From assembly GCA_001792895.1 (NCBI GenBank), contig MARA01000006.1, positions 1,612,001-1,676,000 on the forward strand: DNA of 64,000 nucleotides. Reading direction: 5' to 3'. The notes under the pieces were generated by a model. The model searched no databases. It had not been told where the DNA came from and saw only the letters and a list, made by a program, of their open reading frames with translations. The translations under genes were made by a program, and so were the position numbers. This DNA comes from Lentinus brumalis. Taxonomy: Eukaryota; Basidiomycota; Agaricomycetes; Polyporales; Polyporaceae. This document shows positions 45,501 through 56,719 of the stretch, in pieces. The stretch's first letter is position 1. Every line of letters begins with the position of its first letter.

Positions 45501-48494
45501 GTCGACGAAGTGGGAAGGCGAAGGTGGCACCGAGTTCCCGCTTCCAGGGCGCTGCAGCTCGAACTCGACACCAGAGAGCGCGCTGTGACGTACGTCGTCC
45601 CACGCCCCGCGCTGACTGTTGAAGTTGCTGCCGTTGAGGCTGAGTTTCGACGGGCGGTGCTCGGGGCTTTGAGGAGGGCTCTGGTGTAGCACAAGGTTGG
45701 AGGGTGATTCAGCCTCGAGCGCCTCGAATGATGTAGGAATGGCGAGGCTCGCCGACCGCGCCGGCATGCGGTCGAGATTAAGGGTCGGCCGTTGAGGGGT
45801 ACCACGTGTAGACCCCGCGTCCGTCATGTATGCGCCTGACGAAGCGGATCGTGCGCGCCCTGCGGCAGCTGAGTCCCCGCGACCATTTGGTGGTGAGACT
45901 GGGGAGCTCTGGTAGTCGCTGTCGGTGTATGCTCCCGGTTCGGGGCTGAAGTAGTCTCGAAGCGGGGAGTATGACCGAGGAGAATCTCGTCCACGTACGC
46001 TGGTATTGACAGGAGGGGTAGCGTTCGAGAGAGATCGGTTGTACTCCGTCGGCGTGCCGTTGGTGTTAAGGTTGAGGGAGACGCTGCTCGTCATCGATCG
46101 GAGCACATTGAGGGGTCGGATGCCGTTGTCGAAGCTCTTGCGCTTGTCGAGGCGGCCATTGCCAGCGCCATTCATAGGCACAGAGAGCGTCTCCATCCTG
46201 GAGCCAGGGGATGCGGTCGTGCGGAAGTGGTCGATGGGAGAGCTGGCAGCAGAACTACCGGCGGTGGATGGTCGGCCAGCAGTCGTGTTAGCACGTGTAA
46301 TGGAAGGTGAGGACGGGAGGCCAATGAACATGCCCGAATGCCTCTTCGACAGCGGCACGGATGGTCGTTCGACCGGCGACCCAAGAAGACCTTGTGAGGA
46401 TGGCGACGGCTGTGACGGCGGCGTTGCAGCGGCCTGCTCTTGTGCACGGTGCTGGGCTTCGGAAGTAACGAGCTTGTGCATCGACCCTCGCCTTGCGCCG
46501 GCTGAAGAGGGGCCCGACGAATGGCTGTCCACAGAGTCGGGACCGCGATGCGAATTCGAACGCGAGAGCCCGTTATACAAAGAGTTGTCCGGCGACGATG
46601 CGTCGGGTTGTGAGCCGGGCCTGCCTTGGCCGTTGTTCGCCTGTGCGTAGTGCAGATTTAAATATCAGCTCACAACTATCACATGGTACCAGGACGTACC
46701 CCGTTCATAGGCCGACCATTTTGACCATCTCGGGGGTCGCCTGGCCTGCTGTTCATGCTCGCGTTCGCCGCATTCGCCGCTGCAGCCTGTGCCGCACGCT
46801 CCCTCTCCCTCTCCTGCTTCCTCGCCTGATGTCGCCGGCTGCGTGCAACGCGCTCGTTGTGGCAGTTCATGCAGTAGATGCCTTGGCTCGTCTTCGCGAA
46901 GACGAGCTCGTCGATCCGGTTCTTGCACACTTTGCACTTGAAACAATGGGCATGATATGAGTCGTCACCGGTCATGATCGCTTCGTCAAGGATAGGCTGC
47001 TTGCAGACGTTGCAGCTGTATGAGCAGTTGGCGCATATTGGCGACCCGTCGGAAAGTAGGAGGAGGTTCGTATCGGCCGTTACTTGGTTGCCACACTTCG
47101 CGCATCTGAAGCAGTCGACGTGGAAGAAGGATTGTCTAGGGTATGGGACCATGGTCAGCGGAGAGTCCGATGCGCAGTAGATTGACCGAGAGAAAGCCGG
47201 GTGAGTTTCCGGGCTCATGACGGACGCGCTACGAGAGAAAGACGCGTCGCAGTTCCCGCTCCCCGGAAGAGACCGCACGATGATCCTCTGTGGCGCGCCT
47301 CAGTTGCGCCGCTCATGGCTGTCTGCGGGGCTATACGACAGTGAGAAGGACGGAGTCCAAGCATAGGAACATCCACGTGCTCGCATTCGCTACTGGATCA
47401 TCGTTCCGTGCCACAGATCGAATCATGCATCCATGGTACCATACGCATGTGAGAGGACACGTCAAAGACACAGATGATGGAATTAAGCATCGGAAATCCG
47501 GGAATCCATCAAATGTCGTGTCGTGCACGGCGATGCGAAGAAGAACATCGTGGTCGGCCTTCTGGCCTACCATTCCTGGCACTTGGGTCCGACGTCAGGG
47601 TGGTGGACGGCGAGAATACTAGGCTCATACCGCTGCCACACGCCACAGACATTGAGGTGGTAACGCGTAGAAACGATGACCGTCGCTGGCCCGCATACAC
47701 CTCCCCTCTGAGATGAACTCTCAGCGGGCCAGCCCAGCCAGGTGCATCTTGCAAATTCCTCGTCCATACGACTGCTTCCGCGGTCTTGTCTATCATCCGA
47801 TCGCCACTATGTGACTCCGGACGCATCGCGACCATCCATATATGCATGGCACTCGGCCATGAACCTGCGGCGGTGGCTCAACACAGACTGCTATACTTTT
47901 CCAGGGTTGTCCGCGGACAGACCTCCCCGTGGGTATATATGACGTTCTCCGGGGACTTCGGAGTACCCGATAAATAGAACCCATGATAATTCAACTGGCA
48001 CCCTAACAATTGCACTGGCATGTTCGCGCGTCGCTGCACCCATGCGATGAACAGAAGCGAACGGTGTAGGACAGTCCCAACACGAACGGCTGTCGTGAAG
48101 GTGGGGGAGCGGGAAGGGGCACTGTTGCGATTTACAATAGCCAATGGCGGCCACGGGGAGCAAGCGGTATACAACGACCACACGCAGGGACGCTTCTCTC
48201 CCCGTTCTACCACAGACCTGCGGAGTCGGACGAGAAGCGGGGAAGACAGCAGCTAGATTGGCAACCCAACGCGCTGAGCGCCCAGCGACGACGTTCGTGC
48301 ATCGAGACGGGGGAATTATTGACACCACGGAAACGAAGAATGGAACATGACGGAAACCGCGGTAGGACTCACCCAAACGCAACCACCACGCCGCCGTTCT
48401 CGTCCACGACGGACCTCTTGCATCCTGGACACACTCGATCCTCCGTGAGCAAGGGCTGGGCCACCTGGGCGTCCGCAGGAAGGTAGTCGGTCAT
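42571..48494 (-). CDS. LIM-LIM-coiled coil-C1-RhoGAP protein (Rga type)
   Basis: GTPase-activating protein for Rho/Cdc42, controlling polarity and cell-wall growth. Nine exons: 48494-48373, 47135-46700, 46640-44601, 44539-44247, 44167-43539, 43476-43375, 43309-43196, 43145-42756, 42698-42571; 1417 residues, every phase consistent. Order: two LIM zinc domains (~20-145; CPGC, HVDCFRCAKC, CANC, then CNVCK, HAHCFKCKVC, CMNC), a long Ser/Pro-rich region, coiled coils (SLERDLSRLKVERDMTMAEV, LIEQREALIREITELQASRD), and a C1 domain (HVFQQ...CDHCGDKMWGSQFRC, CNVAVHTRC). The RhoGAP domain (~1185-1380) includes GIYRKTGGSG with the arginine finger, LLTYALHDKF and VVFGPTLMRSPDP. The first exon is found because VCPGCKRS supplies the first Cys pair of LIM1 and joins in phase to QSFFHVDC. 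It lies 1237 bases away across an exceptionally long intron. Architecture matches fungal Rga1/Rga2. Confidence 0.93.
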
Positions 48495-48828
48495 CGAGGT
48501 CGGTTGGAGGGCCGCAAGCATAGACCGCGAGCAGCAAGAGACACGGCTGGAGGGTGGAAGAAGAGACGCGAGCCTAGAACGCAGGTATGCTCAGAAGCCA
48601 GGGACGGGGCGGCGGGAAGGGGGAGGAAGTGGAGGACGCGCGCGACCTGCGCTGAGCGGGAGCAGAGGTGCGCGGTGAGGACGGGGAGGAAGACGGTGAG
48701 GACGAGGGTATGAAGAAGAAGAAGAAAGCGGAGGCTATCCGGAGCCTGGCAGAGGAGGACAGCAACGAAGCAGACGCTGTGGACACTGGCGCACTCGCTG
48801 GATGGGGTCAAGTCGAAATCCTCCCAAC

Positions 48829-49316
48829 ATGTCCTCTTCCCCATCATCATCCCGCAGGCGCCCGCAACCTCCTAGCGCCCGTCCAACTTTGCTATCCTCC
48901 GCCTCGTCTGTACCCGCTCCTCCTGCTCCCACAGCTGGCATCTGCGCAAGCAATCTTCGTCTTCCTCTGCAGCGCAACGGGTACCCACTGCAGTCCACGG
49001 AGACCCGCACAACATCGCACAAACACAGCAAGATGATCTTATCACTGCCACAGACGTGCAAGCCCACACATCCGTCCTGCTGCGAACGATGAGCATCATC
49101 AGTGACCAGCCCACCGCGCTCACCCCGAGTAGCCCAGCTGTTGTCATGGTGCCTCTTGTGCACTGCGGGACCCGCGAACATATGGACCTTCGAGCTCCAC
49201 GCCTCCGTGTGGGTGTCGCTCGAGCACCCTCAATCTCGGCATCTCGACTGCTCTCCGACTCCCCGGACCAGGCGACTGTCGACACGCCCTGCTGCCGCCG
49301 GGAACGCTGCATATGA
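48829..49316 (+). CDS. Possible small gene, Ser/Pro-rich, unknown
   Basis: ATG at 48829 opens MSSSPSSSRRRPQPPSARPT, which looks like a real N-terminus. A second frame from about 48940 gives LRKQSSSSSAAQRVPT, then GDPHNIAQTQQDDLITATDV and SVLLRTMSIISDQP, protein-like with a possible helix. The two frames differ by one base within a C-rich stretch (48905-48945), so one lost base or a missed intron would join them. It is divergent from the RhoGAP gene. No family recognised; downstream exons may exist. Confidence 0.35.
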
Positions 49317-51341
49317 ATTGCTCCACCCGCTAGCACTAACCGCAATACACGCCAGGAACCGCAGCCGCATGAACCGCAACCCTGTCTCGAGTGATCGGTA
49401 CTCGTGTTTTCCGATTTTGTATATCGAGGTTGGGTGTGGTTTCAAGTTTGAGCAGTCGATCCTCGATTCTCGAGGAGTTCTGTCTGCATCCCACCTTCTC
49501 ACACACCGCCGCCCAATTCCACGGGTGGTTGCTTGTCCACGTAGCGCACGTACAGATGTGCAAACAGGCGTCCCGCGGGGATGACCAAGATGACGACGCC
49601 GTCGCATGTCGCGCCATGTCGTGCTTTGCAAGCTCTCGGCGTCGAAACGTTGACCGGGCAAGTCGAAGCGCCTCAGCGGGTGAGAGTCTAGACCTCAGAT
49701 TCAGACGACGACGGTCACTCGGGCCAAGGTGATGTACTTCGCGAAAACCTTCACCACTGAGTGGTACACTGCAGCTGACGGCCGGACACGCAAGTCAGTC
49801 ACATCTGTAGCAAGCCATAATCATCGCATTTCGTACAGGTTCGTCATGGAGGTGCAGTACGGTACGGCATGAGAGGTATTCGGCGGGGGAGTACCACGTA
49901 CACAGTACGTGGCCACGGTAGGGGGATGAGATTCGGAATGTCCGCATGTATCAGTATACGTAGGTATAAGACGTGGTTTTGCGATATTGGCCCCCCGCCC
50001 CGCCATCGCCAGCCGGGACATGTCTGGGATAGTACTTGAGTGGACAAGAAAGAGGAACGCAAGAAGGGACCCGACTACCAACGCGAACGGCAAGAAAGTC
50101 CGCTGTGGCAGACGACGCACAAGTGTCAAGAAAGGAGACGCGGGAACAGGGAGGTAAGTACAGCAAATGCAGCGCTACCCACCGCAGTAAATAAGAAGGT
50201 GTCCGGAGCGTCGATTATCGGAGGGAAGTAACCGTGGCATCGAACTGGGAAGGTGCGCAGGTCCGATCATAGGCGGCGAATCTCGAAGACGAAGCCAGAC
50301 GGTGACAGTGACGTTGACGTTGACGTTGACGTCGCCGTCGACGTCGAGAAATCGCGGGGGGGAGCTTCGATGACCCAGCCTAAAGGGGAGAAAATCCGTG
50401 TATGCTGCATTGATGGCGCAGACTAGGGCAGTGCACGAAGAAGATCAGAACCCAGAACAGGACGAACAAGAAACAGAAAAAAAGAATACGAACACGAAGG
50501 CGAACACCGAACACCGAAAGCCGGGACCGCAATAAAGAGCGCATGCAATGCAAAACGGGGTGGTTATCTACAACATTGGGCGATATGGATGGATATTAGC
50601 GAGTGATGCGAGTACGGACAAGCGATGCAGAACAAATACGAACACGAACTGGAGTACGAGAGTGTGGTTGTGTGGTTGTGGTTGTGGTTGGGATTGTGGT
50701 GTTACGCATGTCCAATGGGGGAGGGATGGGGAGCGCGCCAGGGCGAGTAGTCGTGTTGGGAGGTAATGGGTGTAACATCATGGACGGGTGGGTGTGTGTA
50801 GGGATTTTATGACGTTTCTTACGACGAGGGCTGCAACGAAGGGGTGTAAAGGCGATTGCGGGAGTACGGTAGAGGAGGTAGCGTGCACCATGACGAGCAT
50901 TGCGGGATTGCGTGGGTATACGAAAGCTGGATGACGGAGCGACTGCGCAGATACGGGAGAGATAACCACAGAGGAAAAGTGCGACGACATACGGGTACGA
51001 GCGGGAACGAGTCCGAGGAAGCGAGCAAGTCCGGATCGGTCCATGAGCCAGAAAGGAAGGTGTGGGGAAGGCAGAAGTCGAGGTCGGACCGGGTTTCCTC
51101 GAGGGCAGGGCTCGATTACCGAACAAGTCCGCCGCGGGAAACGTGGCGTACAGACGTCGTCCCGGGCTGCCGAGACGAGCTGGCTGGATATAGTCACAGA
51201 GTCCGACGCATTGACGTTCGCAACTGACTACGATGAGCAACATGGACAGCATGCACAGACGACATGGGAAAGCCAGATGCATGTGCGGACGGACCAGACA
51301 GATCCCAACCAACGACCTCGGCCTCACTCCCACACACCGTG
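49317..51341. other. Gene-poor 2-kb stretch with microsatellites
   Basis: No splice-supported gene on either strand. Holds an ACGTTG hexamer run near 50308-50345 and a TGTGGT run near 50661-50705. Long minus-strand open frames at 50596-51345 look like 3' flank of phosphatase B. A minus frame at 49821-50129 has one hydrophobic stretch but no other support. Confidence 0.5.
50661..50705. repeat. TGTGGT microsatellite
   Basis: Imperfect tandem TGTGGT/GTGGTT units in intergenic DNA downstream of phosphatase B. Confidence 0.75.
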
Positions 51342-53513
51342 TCATAGGCCACCGTCGAGCACGCCACGGACATCGTCAACCTGTGCAAGATCTGAGAGGA
51401 AAGGGCACAGATCCGTAAGCTCCGTGTCATGCGGATCGTTGAACCACGACGACACCGGGACAGCGTTGTTGGGGTGGAAGATATACGATGCTGGTGAGTT
51501 GTCGATGATAATGGTATCCTCGATCGGCCGACCCAGTTGTGACAAGTCCTGCGACACAGTGTTGGAAAGGACTAGCGAAGGACTTGATGTAAGGACGTAC
51601 TTTGACATAATTCCCCCTGTGGTTGTAGCAGCTCTCGCGGAATAACCGGTGAGATACCACGCGGTGGATATCCAATTTGTCAAGCACGGGATCAGCGTAC
51701 TGTCAACACGGTCAGATCAATCGTGACATACGACGTACGGCACTGAGAACGAACCTTGCTTAGACTAGCCGTGAACACAACGACTTCATAGATCTCCCCC
51801 ATCTTCTTCAGGAAGTTATCAACGCCCGGTCGCTTGATGACATAGACGTTGTGCCAATGGTACTCAATCTCGACAGGCACAACGTAGTCGGCTTGAGAAA
51901 TCGACTGGGTGACGAAGCGTCGATCAGTACAAGAACATCACTTTATGAAGAAGTCGAAGAGGTGAGCAATTGCCGGCATGTTTCCAAGACTCGGAAGTGC
52001 GAACGCCGAAATGGCCATAGCACCGATATCACCTCCAGAGATGTGACCGAAGGGCCAAAGACAGCGCCAAACCCAACACAACCATATTGGGTCAGCAACG
52101 CTGGAATCTTGAAGCGCCGCCCATTCCGTGCATGTACCAAAAGCACTTGACAGCGATGGAAGGGAAGGACGCATCCCCGCCCGCGAAGACAATCACGGAG
52201 ATTTTCTTGCGCAGGATCTCCCTCAAGACCTCGCCTGCGACGATAGGAACATACCTTGAAACTACTGTGCACTAGAGTCTCGTCGAGATCCAGCACCAGA
52301 CATTTCCGACCGGCGTGCTTCGGAGAGATCGGTGGTAGCAGTGGCCTAGGAATGCCATCCTGTCGTGCAGATAGACGTCGGTAACCAGTCAGACGAAGAG
52401 CTGCAACATGGTAACTCACCGGTCCAATGGGTATACCGGCGCCACCCTGCATGATAAGCCTCTCCTCCTCGTCCTCCACCTCGTCAACGGGCGTGCCCTC
52501 GTCCAGCTCCTCGTCGTCCGTGAAGCTTGTCGACCCATCGCTGTCTTCACCCATATCCCTAGAGTTCCTCCTCGAGTGATTGTGTAGGCTCTCGCCCGTC
52601 GAACCTGGGGGTTGTACGGCTCCAGACGTCACACCCTCGGTCTCCTCCAACGGCAGAGTCTTCGTAGGCGTTGGCGGTACGATCACGTTGGGATCATCGG
52701 GCTGCTCAGGAATATCAATCGGCTGCAACGGCGGTGGGATTTCTGCGTCAGAGGTAGACGCCTGGGCGCCATTAGGCGTCGTAGCGGGTTCCTGGGGTGC
52801 TGGTGGCAGGTCCTCCGCCTCCTTCGCCGCCTGCTTCTCCTTCAGATCCGCCGGCGCTGCCTCCTGGGGTTTTGAAGATGGTCGAGGAGCTTGTGCCTTC
52901 TCGTCGAGGTCTACTGCGTGTGCGCGGGACGACGGGCCGACACAGGGAACGAGCACCCGGAGGAGTTTCGAGAGCAGTCCCTTCGAGCGACGGGCCTTCG
53001 CACTGTCCACCGGCTCGCCCTCGGTAGTAGACGTGTGAACACCGTCCGAGACAGACTTGCTCGCATCCTTGCGGGGCGAGCCCTTGAACGTGTTTGTGCC
53101 TGTCTGCTCACTCTCCAGCGAACCCGAAACCTTGTCTTTCCGAACAGTGCCGTTCTCACCGTGAGGGATGGGTATCGAGTCCGCAGACCGCGCGGCGGCA
53201 GGCGGTGTTGCCGATGGAGGGGCCTGCCCTGCGCTGTCTGGCGGGGTGGAGGAAGAGGGGTGGGGAATCGCTGTGTGGTCCGACGTGCTGGCGTTGCCGT
53301 TTCCGTTGCCGACGTCGTCTGCTTGGGTAGACTCTCCGCCTGCTGGACTGCTCTTTTCGCTCTCGCTGTGTCCCTCTGCAGGCTGGGCACTCTGTGGCTC
53401 CACCGCGACTTCCTTCCCCTTCGCGGACTGCTGGCGATGAGACGGGGTACGGTCGCGACAGCGTGGAGACATACCTGAGGACCTGTTACATCCGGAGAGG
53501 CTGCAGTGGCCAT
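51342..53513 (-). CDS. PSR1-type (NIF/FCP1-like) protein phosphatase B
   Basis: Paralogue of phosphatase A with the same domain order. Six exons: 53513-53475, 53430-52420, 52359-52255, 51904-51755, 51699-51601, 51548-51342; 536 residues, intact. The disordered N-half holds a conserved patch [20 protein letters not shown] (basic plus Cys, possible membrane anchor). The [12 protein letters not shown] block and the acidic [11 protein letters not shown] block before the catalytic domain are shared with A. Catalytic motifs: [64 protein letters not shown] and [21 protein letters not shown] lacks A's second intron. Its intron after LVHSSFK is 350 nt against 58 in A and has no stop for about 100 codons in phase, so unspliced readings are misleading. 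Confidence 0.9.
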
Positions 53514-54814
53514 GAGGGTGGCAGCTCCGCAGGGGACGGGGTATGAGGATTCGTGGTCGACGTCGAGAACAACGAGCTCGACCTCACGTCGACGCGTTGC
53601 AGTGTGTTTGCGTGTGAACTATTGCCTCAAAGCGGGCACTTAACGGCCTTCCCCAGCGTCTGTGGTCTCGGCCCTTGTCCGGCATAAAGCGCTCAACTGT
53701 GTGGGTTAATGGCTACGCATGCGGAGGCCTGCGCGGGGGTATTGTACTGGACATGGACTCTCGGCGTACTTCGACGTATGTACAGCGGCTGCGCGCAGCG
53801 TAAGAGTGTGGGGAGTATCCTGGAGCATCAGGAGAAGCTTCCTGCGGCTTGGTCTGAGGATTCCCAGAGCAGAAAGGGCAATCTCGAAGCAACGAACGGC
53901 GTTCCGAGCAAGTTCACATCCCAGAACGCGAGAGCAGTGCGGTCACCTCGAGGCGAGCGGTCATGGCGGCCAACCACGTTCTGCTGCAAACGGAGGTGTT
54001 ACAAGGCTAGAGGCAGCCCCGAAGCATCGCCGAGGGGGCGACTCGAGCTCGGACTGCGTGCGTGTCAGCTACTATTGCGACTCGCCATAACGAACGGGCC
54101 ACAGTCAGCTTACAGGGTGCAACATACAGCATGGGGGCTCAGGGTGTCGCGCCCAAGATGATATTGGCGGCATCCGGCCGCGATGGCTTTCCATAGAGAA
54201 ATGACCACCAGCGATTTCGGTGCCGGCACTTTGACTACAACGGGTTATCCTCTTCGCGCATGGCCTGGAGGTGCACGCCCGTGTGTGCAAGGTTCCCGGC
54301 GATCGTATGTACATACGTAGTGTACCTGCCACAACAACATCAGCTTCGTACGTACTTACTGTACTTACTACTTAGTGCTCACTTGCATGACAGCGTGATC
54401 GGTGCTGCTGTGGGTGCACTCGGCCTAGGTCATGCTAAACCCGGAGACTGTATTTGTGGATACGGTATTCTCCGATGCGGTTATTACGCAGCTGCGATGG
54501 TATTGTACAACTGGGCTTTGTCATCCGAAGGACCCTGGTAAGACCGTGGGCGGTTTCGCGTGCTCTCGTGCCCTTAGGACGGCCTACAGGGGAGATAGCG
54601 TAACCCGAATACGCGTAGTGACTCCAGCACGAATGCCGCAGACGAGGGGCACGAAGGGGACCGGCGGGCGAGGAGGGAATCGGCGCGACGAGAACGGAGT
54701 CGGGAAGAAGAGAGACGGTCACGTGCGCGGATGGTTGGGAGCGGGAACGAACTCCGCCACGCGAGTTTTCTTACTAATACACACGACGACTGTCTACTGT
54801 CCCGCACATTGCCC
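53514..54814. other. Intergenic, divergent promoters
   Basis: 1.3 kb between phosphatase B (-) and the bZIP gene (+). Possible bZIP 5' exon at about 54632-54718 (MPQTRGTKGTG...) ending before a candidate donor; unproven. Confidence 0.4.
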
Positions 54815-56118
54815 ATGTTAGGACACCCACCCCCGCCTACCAGCAGCCCCCGCCCCAGCAGCAGCAGCAGGCGCACCCCCCGCCGCAGCCCTCCACTGCC
54901 GACCCCAATGCCCTCCACCACTCCCAGCCCCAGCCCCAGCCCCCGGGCACCTTCCAGACCCTGCGCCTCCGCGACGATCCCCCTCTGTAACACAGACCGC
55001 CCCCCGCGCGTCCCGGAAGCGCAAATCGCCCGCAACGGCCCGACAGAGACGGGCCCACCCCCGCCCCCAGGGCCCCCAAATCCCGCCATGATGCCGCCGC
55101 CCCGGGCTCGATGCCGCAACACGCCCTCCCGCCCCTCACACCCTCATGCATCCTCCTCCCCACATGGCGGGGCACCCGATGCCGTATCCGTACCCGCCGC
55201 CCCCGGGCGACTTCACCCCAGGCGGCATGCCCCCACCAGGACACCCAGGGGGGCCTCCTCCTCCAGGACATCCGGGAGGGCCTCCGCAGCAGCAGCCTGA
55301 GCAGCGCTCGCCCGGGGGCTCTGCGGGGCGCACGCTCAGCCAAAGCAAGCGAGCAGAGCAGAACAGGAAGGCGCAACGCGCATTCCGCGAGCGACGAGAC
55401 CAGTACGTGCTGTCTATCCGCTTCATCTCGCCTTCGCCATATCTCGGAAGCAGAGCACAAATTCGGGAGAATGCCTACTCTCGCCCTTTCTCTACGAGTT
55501 CGATCGGCGATGAGCCGTGATGTGCACCCCTGAGCACGCTGAGCACGTCTCCTCCGAGACGGAACTCGGTCTTGTCGTGGAATCGAACGAGACAAGGGTG
55601 GACGCGCGCCTAAGGCACATAAACTGAACATGCGAGCCACTGGGTGAGGGTCGATGTGCATATATGCGCCTGAATTCATCGCGCTGTCCCGCCTTTGAAC
55701 ATCCAGACCATCATATAATGGTTTGACCTGCCTGTGTCGCGATGCTTCCAGGGAGGGCATGCTCACCCTGGCGGAGCTCAACCGTCACCTCGTCAGCCCA
55801 CATCGAAGCCATTGGCACTGACCACATGGGCTCTCTTCTTCCAGGCACGTCAAGACACTCGAATCGCGCTCGCAACTGCTCGACGCGGCGCTCGCGTCCG
55901 CGGACGAGGCGAACCGACGCTGGGAGGAATGTCGGACGATCGTCGACCAGCTCCGGATCGAGAACGCCACTCTGCGTGCGGCGCTCCAGGCCTCCCAGCA
56001 GCAGCTGATGGCACTCAACCCAAACGCGAACGTCCCCATGCCCGATCCGAACGCGATGGGCGTGAACGGAGCTCTCCCTGGACAACCGCAAGGTCCGCCG
56101 GGAGGACAGCAGCAGCAA

Positions 56119-56177
<59 letters not shown>

Positions 56178-56241
56178 GGGAGGGAACGACGCGAGGAGGG
56201 ACGAACAGGCTCCGTCGGCGGACGGGCAGGAGCACCATTAG
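54815..56241 (+). CDS. bZIP transcription factor, PAP1/YAP1 type (several frame breaks)
   Basis: Stress-type transcription factor. The secure part is SKRAEQNRKAQRAFRERRDQ joined across a 442-nt intron (55403-55844) to HVKTLESRSQLLDAALASAD and a leucine zipper running to LRIENATLRAALQASQQQL. NRxAQxxFRxR marks the Pap1/Yap1 class. After it come a Gln run and a short tail ending GQEHH. Before the basic region is a Pro/Gln/Gly-rich segment whose frame changes at least four times in 450 bases, always at C-rich runs. The pieces YQQPPPQQQQQAHPPPQPST, SVTQTAPRASRKRKSP, GPTETGPPPPPGPP, SMPQHALPP and MHPPPHMAGHPMPYP read as one protein if single bases are restored. The start at 54815 (MLGHPPPP) is a best guess. 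No C-terminal Cys-rich redox domain is visible, unlike Yap1. Confidence 0.75.
56105..56178. repeat. CAG/CAA repeat coding polyglutamine in the bZIP gene
   Basis: About 24 codons, mixed CAG and CAA, giving a pure glutamine run near the C-terminus. The mix of codons suggests selection for glutamine rather than simple slippage. Confidence 0.9.
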
Positions 56242-56719
56242 GTCCGATGCAAGAGTGCGTCTTCCCGGCATGTCGCAGCCAGACTCCGTCTCTTGCTGCC
56301 GGCCGGAGACGGGACTGCGTCACCTTGCGGCTGGTCGGTTGGGTCGGCTGAGCGTTGCGTTCTTCGGGCTATCGCTCGACATATACGTGTACGCTATGGT
56401 ATCATTCGCTTTCTCCGCTCTCCGGGTACTCTTTATTCTCGTATTTGTATGCGAGTGCTCTTCCTTCGCCTTGTAGATAAGAAGATGTAACATACGATTC
56501 CTTCGGTATCAAGAATGCGTTCGGGTTTCAGTTTGCATGTGGTGCGCTCTGAGATCTGAGGCCTTGAGTGGCTGACGAACCTTTCCTCTCGGCGACAAGT
56601 AATGGTTCACGGGCAAGTAACCACTGCAGGTTCCGGATTCATGGCACGCACCCTCGTACTATCCTCGTGGACTAACAGTAGATATGTCTATACATGTGCT
56701 GTACGCATGAGGGGCGAAC
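56242..56719. other. Intergenic, convergent 3' flanks
   Basis: 478 bases between the bZIP gene and SDR-4, which converge. No gene seen. Confidence 0.5.

Noticed and set aside
49821..50129. Minus-strand frame with one hydrophobic segment
   Set aside because: No conserved motif, no partner exons, and weak codon pattern.
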